Shown here piece after piece: positions 19,621 through 22,125 of a stretch of DNA of 22,125 nt. The notes below the pieces were generated by a model. It saw only the letters and a list, made by a program, of their open reading frames with translations, was not told where the DNA came from and did no database searches. Each line of letters opens with the position of its first letter. The first letter of the stretch is position 1. Both the position numbers and the translations under genes were made by a program. The stretch is taken from assembly GCA_031551265.1 (NCBI GenBank), contig JAVBNU010000039.1:1-22125 (forward strand), in the 5' to 3' direction. Source of the stretch: JAVBNU01 sp031551265. Lineage in GTDB: Bacteria; Cyanobacteriota; Vampirovibrionia; Gastranaerophilales; Gastranaerophilaceae.

Positions 19621-20346
19621 TTATTTGATTGCGAAAACTACGTTAGCAACTGCTGTTACTTTTTTATCAATAGTGGATGAATCGTTGATGCCATAGTCGC
19701 TAACGGCGTTTGATGTAGGTTCGGTAATTTGGAAAACGCCCATTTGAACAGAGCGGATTCTGCCGACTCTGTTATTATTTGCTTTTAGCATTGCTTTTGC
19801 GCGGTCTTTTGCGTCTTTTGTTGCGGCTTCAAGTAGTTTGACTTTTAAATCTGCCATTCCCGAGTATTGGTATTCGGGGTTCATGCTTGAAATATTTATG
19901 TTCTGTTCTGTTAATTCCTGTATTGATGTGGATAGTTCTTTGATTTTTTGAACATCGTTGGATTTGACGTTTATGCTCTGGTTGAAATTGTAGTATGCTA
20001 TATCGTTGGTTTGTCCGCCTGTCGGGGTAGTTTTGTACGTCTCATACGAGTTCGAAGGAGAAATATCAATTTGTTCAGGTGTTATGCCTTTACCGATTAG
20101 GTATTTTTGTACGATAGGCAATTGCGCTTTGAGGTTTTTAAAGGCAGTTACTCGGTCTGCATCTTTCACTGATATGCTGACTGACCAATTTGCTGAATCA
20201 GATTTTACAATCTCAAAAGCGGCGCCTGTGACAGATACATTGTCTCTTGATAGTCTGCCGCTGATGGTTAATGTGCCAGCTACAACGGCTAAAAATATAA
20301 ATAAACCTAAAATGCTCAGTTGAAAATCTTTTAATTTTTCGTACAT
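19621..20346 (-). CDS. SIMPL-domain protein, membrane-anchored
   Basis: The 241-residue product has one N-terminal hydrophobic segment (LSILGLFIFLAVVAGTLTIS, about 10-29), probably an uncleaved anchor. The rest is a SIMPL (DUF541) domain: VSVTGAAFEIVKSDSANWSV, the helix ITPEQIDISPSNSYETY, INVKSNDVQKIKELSTSIQEL and LLEAATKDAKDRAKAMLKAN, ending in AVANVVFAIK. SIMPL proteins such as E. coli YggE are periplasmic and form ring oligomers; YggE is linked to oxidative stress tolerance. ATG 20346 has AAGGA about seven bases upstream, and a TATAAT -10 box lies at 20380-20375 on the minus strand. Confidence 0.88.
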   Translation of the reverse strand: MYEKLKDFQLSILGLFIFLAVVAGTLTISGRLSRDNVSVTGAAFEIVKSDSANWSVSISVKDADRVTAFKNLKAQLPIVQKYLIGKGITPEQIDISPSNSYETYKTTPTGGQTNDIAYYNFNQSINVKSNDVQKIKELSTSIQELTEQNINISSMNPEYQYSGMADLKVKLLEAATKDAKDRAKAMLKANNNRVGRIRSVQMGVFQITEPTSNAVSDYGINDSSTIDKKVTAVANVVFAIK

Positions 20347-20445
20347 AATACTTTCCTTTTTTATTAACGTGTTTATTATAAACTAAATATTTTAATTTTT
20401 CATGATGGCTAGGTAGAAGCTTTGTATGGTGACTAATTTTGCGCT

Positions 20446-20494
20446 AATCGTATCATTTTGTTACTATAATTTAAAAATAATGATACGATTATTG
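20446..20494. promoter_or_regulatory. Inverted pair of TGATACGATTA half-sites
   Basis: TAATCGTATCA (20445-20455) and TGATACGATTATTG (20481-20494) are inverted copies about 25 bases apart. They lie upstream of the SIMPL gene and far from the Fic gene, so the same regulator may control both. Confidence 0.45.
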
Positions 20495-20603
20495 TTTAAA
20501 ACCTTATAAATACTGCAATTATAGATTATAAAAATTTATAGATAAATTATAAAATAGTAAATTTTGTAATGTTTAAAGTTACTTAGATTATTGCTTTTAA
20601 GCA

Positions 20604-20630
20604 ATAATCGTGTCAAAATGATACGATTAT
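20604..20630. promoter_or_regulatory. Near-perfect 12-3-12 TGATACGAT operator
   Basis: ATAATCGTGTCA (20604-20615) and TGATACGATTAT (20619-20630) are complementary at 11 of 12 positions, around AAA. A related half-site, TGTTACGATTATCG, follows at 20641-20654. This is the longest site in the array. Confidence 0.6.
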
Positions 20631-20716
20631 CAAAAAATAATGTTACGATTATCGTTTAAAAACAATAATAATAAGAAAGATATCTTAATAAAAATTTATG
20701 AACATTTAATTAAAAC

Positions 20717-20744
20717 TTGAAAAATTGTATCAAAATGATACAAT
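20717..20744 (+). promoter_or_regulatory. Promoter of the wHTH-Fic gene
   Basis: TTGAAA (20717-20722), a 16-base spacer and TACAAT (20739-20744). The -10 box is the right arm of the palindrome at 20724-20744, so operator binding should repress the gene. Confidence 0.5.
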
Positions 20745-20770
20745 AATAGTATAGTAATGATACTATTATT
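20724..20770. promoter_or_regulatory. Two adjacent operators before the wHTH-Fic gene
   Basis: The first is a perfect 9-3-9 palindrome ATTGTATCA-AAA-TGATACAAT (20724-20744). The second has arms AATAGTAT (20745-20752) and ATACTATT (20760-20767) and contains TGATACTATTATT. The two abut and their centres are about 22 bases apart, consistent with cooperative dimers of the encoded winged-helix protein. Confidence 0.6.
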
Positions 20771-20781
20771 GGTAAAAAACA

Positions 20782-21828
20782 GTGGACATAAGCAAAAGAC
20801 AATATTCAATTTTAGACTATATTTATGAAAACCCCTATGTGCAAAGAACTGACATAGAGGCATATTTGCTTTCATTAGGTGAGGTAGCCACGAAAGTCAC
20901 TGTGCTGCGTGATTTAGATGCTTTGATTGCGAAAAGATTAGTAAAAACCAAAGGCAAGGCACGTAATACATCCTATGTAGCTGCTAACATGAGCTATTTG
21001 ATGCGTAAGTACGATGTTGAAGAGTATTTCAATAAACGATATGACGAACGCGAGGTCAAATATGTGCAATTTAATTTTGATATTTTCAAGAAGTTTAAAA
21101 ATATATTTTTGAATTCTGAGATGAAGGAGTTGGAAAAAGCAACTGTGCAATTTAATAGCAAAATTAGCCAATTAACGCCGGGCATTTTGAAAAAAGAATA
21201 TGAGCGGTTGATGATTGAGTTGAGCTGGAAATCTTCTCAAATTGAGGGTAATACCTATACGTTGCTTGATACTGAAGTGTTGATTAAAGATAATACCGAA
21301 GCTGAAGGGCACAAAAGAGAAGAAGCTGTTATGATTTTGAATCATAAAGCGGCGCTTGATTTTGTGTTCAATAACAAAGATTATTTTGAAACGCTGAGTG
21401 TGAGCAAAATTGAGATGCTGCATTCAATTTTAGTCGACAATTTGAGTGTTGAAAAAGGGTTGAGAAAATCACCTGTTGGTATTGTAGGTACGGATTATCG
21501 TCCTTTATCGAATCAACATCAAATCAGAGAAGCTGTTGAAAAATTGGTTACTCTTGTTAATTCTGTTAAAAACCCTGTTGAAAAGGCGTTGATAACAGTG
21601 TTAATGATTTCGTATATTCAACCGTTTGAGGATGGCAACAAACGTTGTGGTCGTATTTTAGCGAATGCGGTCTTGATGGCTCATGGTGCGTGCCCGATTT
21701 CTTATCGAAGTGTTGATGAAAAGGAGTATAAAAAAGCCGTGATTATTTTTTATGAGACCAATAGTCTCGTGTATTTTAAAAAGCTGTTTATTGAACAGTA
21801 TAGATTTGCCGTGCAAAAATATTTTTAG
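20782..21828 (+). CDS. Winged-helix/Fic-domain protein with His-to-Gln active site
   Basis: The start is GTG 20782; an in-frame stop at 20773 rules out anything longer, and only a weak ribosome site is present. In the 348-residue product, residues 1-70 form a winged helix (RQYSILDYIYENPYVQRTDI; TVLRDLDALIAKRLVKTKG). Residues 71-135 are a charged linker. The Fic part follows: an inhibitory-helix-like SSQIEGN (151-157, pattern SxxxEG), then NHKAALDFVF. The active-site loop is YIQPFEDGNKRCGRILANA. Canonical Fic has HxFx(D/E)GNxRxxR; here the catalytic His is Gln280 (codon CAA), while Phe282, Asp284, Gly285, Asn286, Arg288 and Arg291 remain. It may bind nucleotide without AMP transfer. Palindromes upstream suggest it is an autoregulated transcription factor. 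Confidence 0.85.
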   Translation: MDISKRQYSILDYIYENPYVQRTDIEAYLLSLGEVATKVTVLRDLDALIAKRLVKTKGKARNTSYVAANMSYLMRKYDVEEYFNKRYDEREVKYVQFNFDIFKKFKNIFLNSEMKELEKATVQFNSKISQLTPGILKKEYERLMIELSWKSSQIEGNTYTLLDTEVLIKDNTEAEGHKREEAVMILNHKAALDFVFNNKDYFETLSVSKIEMLHSILVDNLSVEKGLRKSPVGIVGTDYRPLSNQHQIREAVEKLVTLVNSVKNPVEKALITVLMISYIQPFEDGNKRCGRILANAVLMAHGACPISYRSVDEKEYKKAVIIFYETNSLVYFKKLFIEQYRFAVQKYF

Positions 21829-22003
21829 GTAAATAAAGTCATAATTCATGTGGGTAGTTGTACTTAAAATTTTTATATTATAATTAATTGTGAACAAGAA
21901 AAGAAATATATATGTATAGTATCGTAAAAAAATGTTGCCTCCCGGCTAAGAGTGATATAAATTATAATTAGATAAATATAAGTTCAAAAAAGGAAATGAG
22001 TCA

Positions 22004-22125
22004 GTGAAAAGTAAAATTATTTTAGGGTTATTATTGTCAACAACTATGTTTCAGGTGGTTAATGCAGAGCCTATACAGTTTGTGGAGCGTTCAAGCAATT
22101 TCGAAATGATTGGTGGGCCTCTTCC
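22004..22125 (+). CDS. Exported protein of unknown function (3' end outside window)
   Basis: GTG 22004 opens a frame to the window edge (40 codons). The first residues MKSKIILGLLLSTTMFQVVN followed by AEPIQF form a signal peptide with likely cleavage after VNA (about residue 21). The mature part begins EPIQFVERSSNFEMIGGPLP. A ribosome site AAGGAAATGAG lies about 8-14 bases upstream. An ATG at 21996 in another frame closes after three codons and is not used. Too little is present to name a family. Confidence 0.7.
   Translation, partial: MKSKIILGLLLSTTMFQVVNAEPIQFVERSSNFEMIGGPL

Larger units (their letters stand above)
20347..20781. other. AT-rich intergenic region with TGATAC palindromes
   Basis: This 435-base spacer between divergent genes has no ORF. 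It contains at least five copies of TGATAC-type half-sites arranged as palindromes (20446-20494, 20604-20630, 20641-20654, 20724-20744, 20745-20770). There is also a separate perfect hairpin TTATTGCTT-TT-AAGCAATAA (20588-20607). Both neighbouring promoters lie inside it. Confidence 0.7.

Overview
The window is AT-rich bacterial chromosome. It most resembles a non-photosynthetic relative of the Cyanobacteria (Vampirovibrionia/Melainabacteria, probably gut-type Gastranaerophilales), although no marker here proves this. The case rests on four points: the gene order rplQ-truA-rplM-rpsI, a glutathione synthetase, a set of small proteins sharing a short M-[KR]-I...F-[KR] N-terminus as I recall from such genomes, and short intergenic palindromes of a kind common in cyanobacteria. 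The lineage call is inference.

Layout. 1-831 (+) is the 3' part of an nrnA-like DHH phosphoesterase gene, convergent with a ribosomal operon and separated from it by a bidirectional terminator. 6291-1046 (-) is the operon infA-rpmJ-rpsM-rpsK-rpsD-rpoA-rplQ-truA-rplM-rpsI, with a good promoter upstream of infA. Two related GC-rich repeats and one short palindrome lie between its genes. 6292-6882 has no gene but holds a long hairpin and a 12-unit GGGTAA tandem repeat. 6883-10134 is an accessory stretch: four small unrelated-looking proteins sharing an N-terminal motif, plus a His-rich multi-pass membrane protein on the other strand. 10131-12570 (-) carries rmuC and gshB, with a tiny hairpin-encoded ORF (+) between them. 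12740-13855 (+) encodes a membrane-anchored calpain-like cysteine protease with an intact Cys/His/Asn triad.

13976-14459 is a compact divergent switch: a leaderless XRE regulator facing a 51-aa protein, with overlapping promoters and GATAT operators about 21 bp apart. Next come rpmH (-), proC (+) and a higBA toxin-antitoxin pair (-) whose toxin gene has a one-base frameshift while the antitoxin, its promoter and its operators look intact. 16336-18819 (+) is gatA followed by a secreted TPR/NHL-repeat protein. 18943-20346 (-) holds a MarC-family membrane protein and a SIMPL-domain protein. 20782-21828 (+) is a winged-helix/Fic fusion whose catalytic His is replaced by Gln, preceded by a 435-bp region full of TGATAC-type palindromes. 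The window ends in the first 40 codons of an exported protein.

Most coherent blocks: the translation/transcription operon (ribosome assembly, RNA polymerase alpha, tRNA pseudouridylation) and gatA (tRNA-dependent amidation). The accessory genes look like surface, regulatory or host-association functions. The strongest candidates for undescribed biology are the shared N-terminal tag, the XRE/51-aa switch, the His-less Fic regulator with its operator array, and the 19-codon ORF built inside a hairpin.
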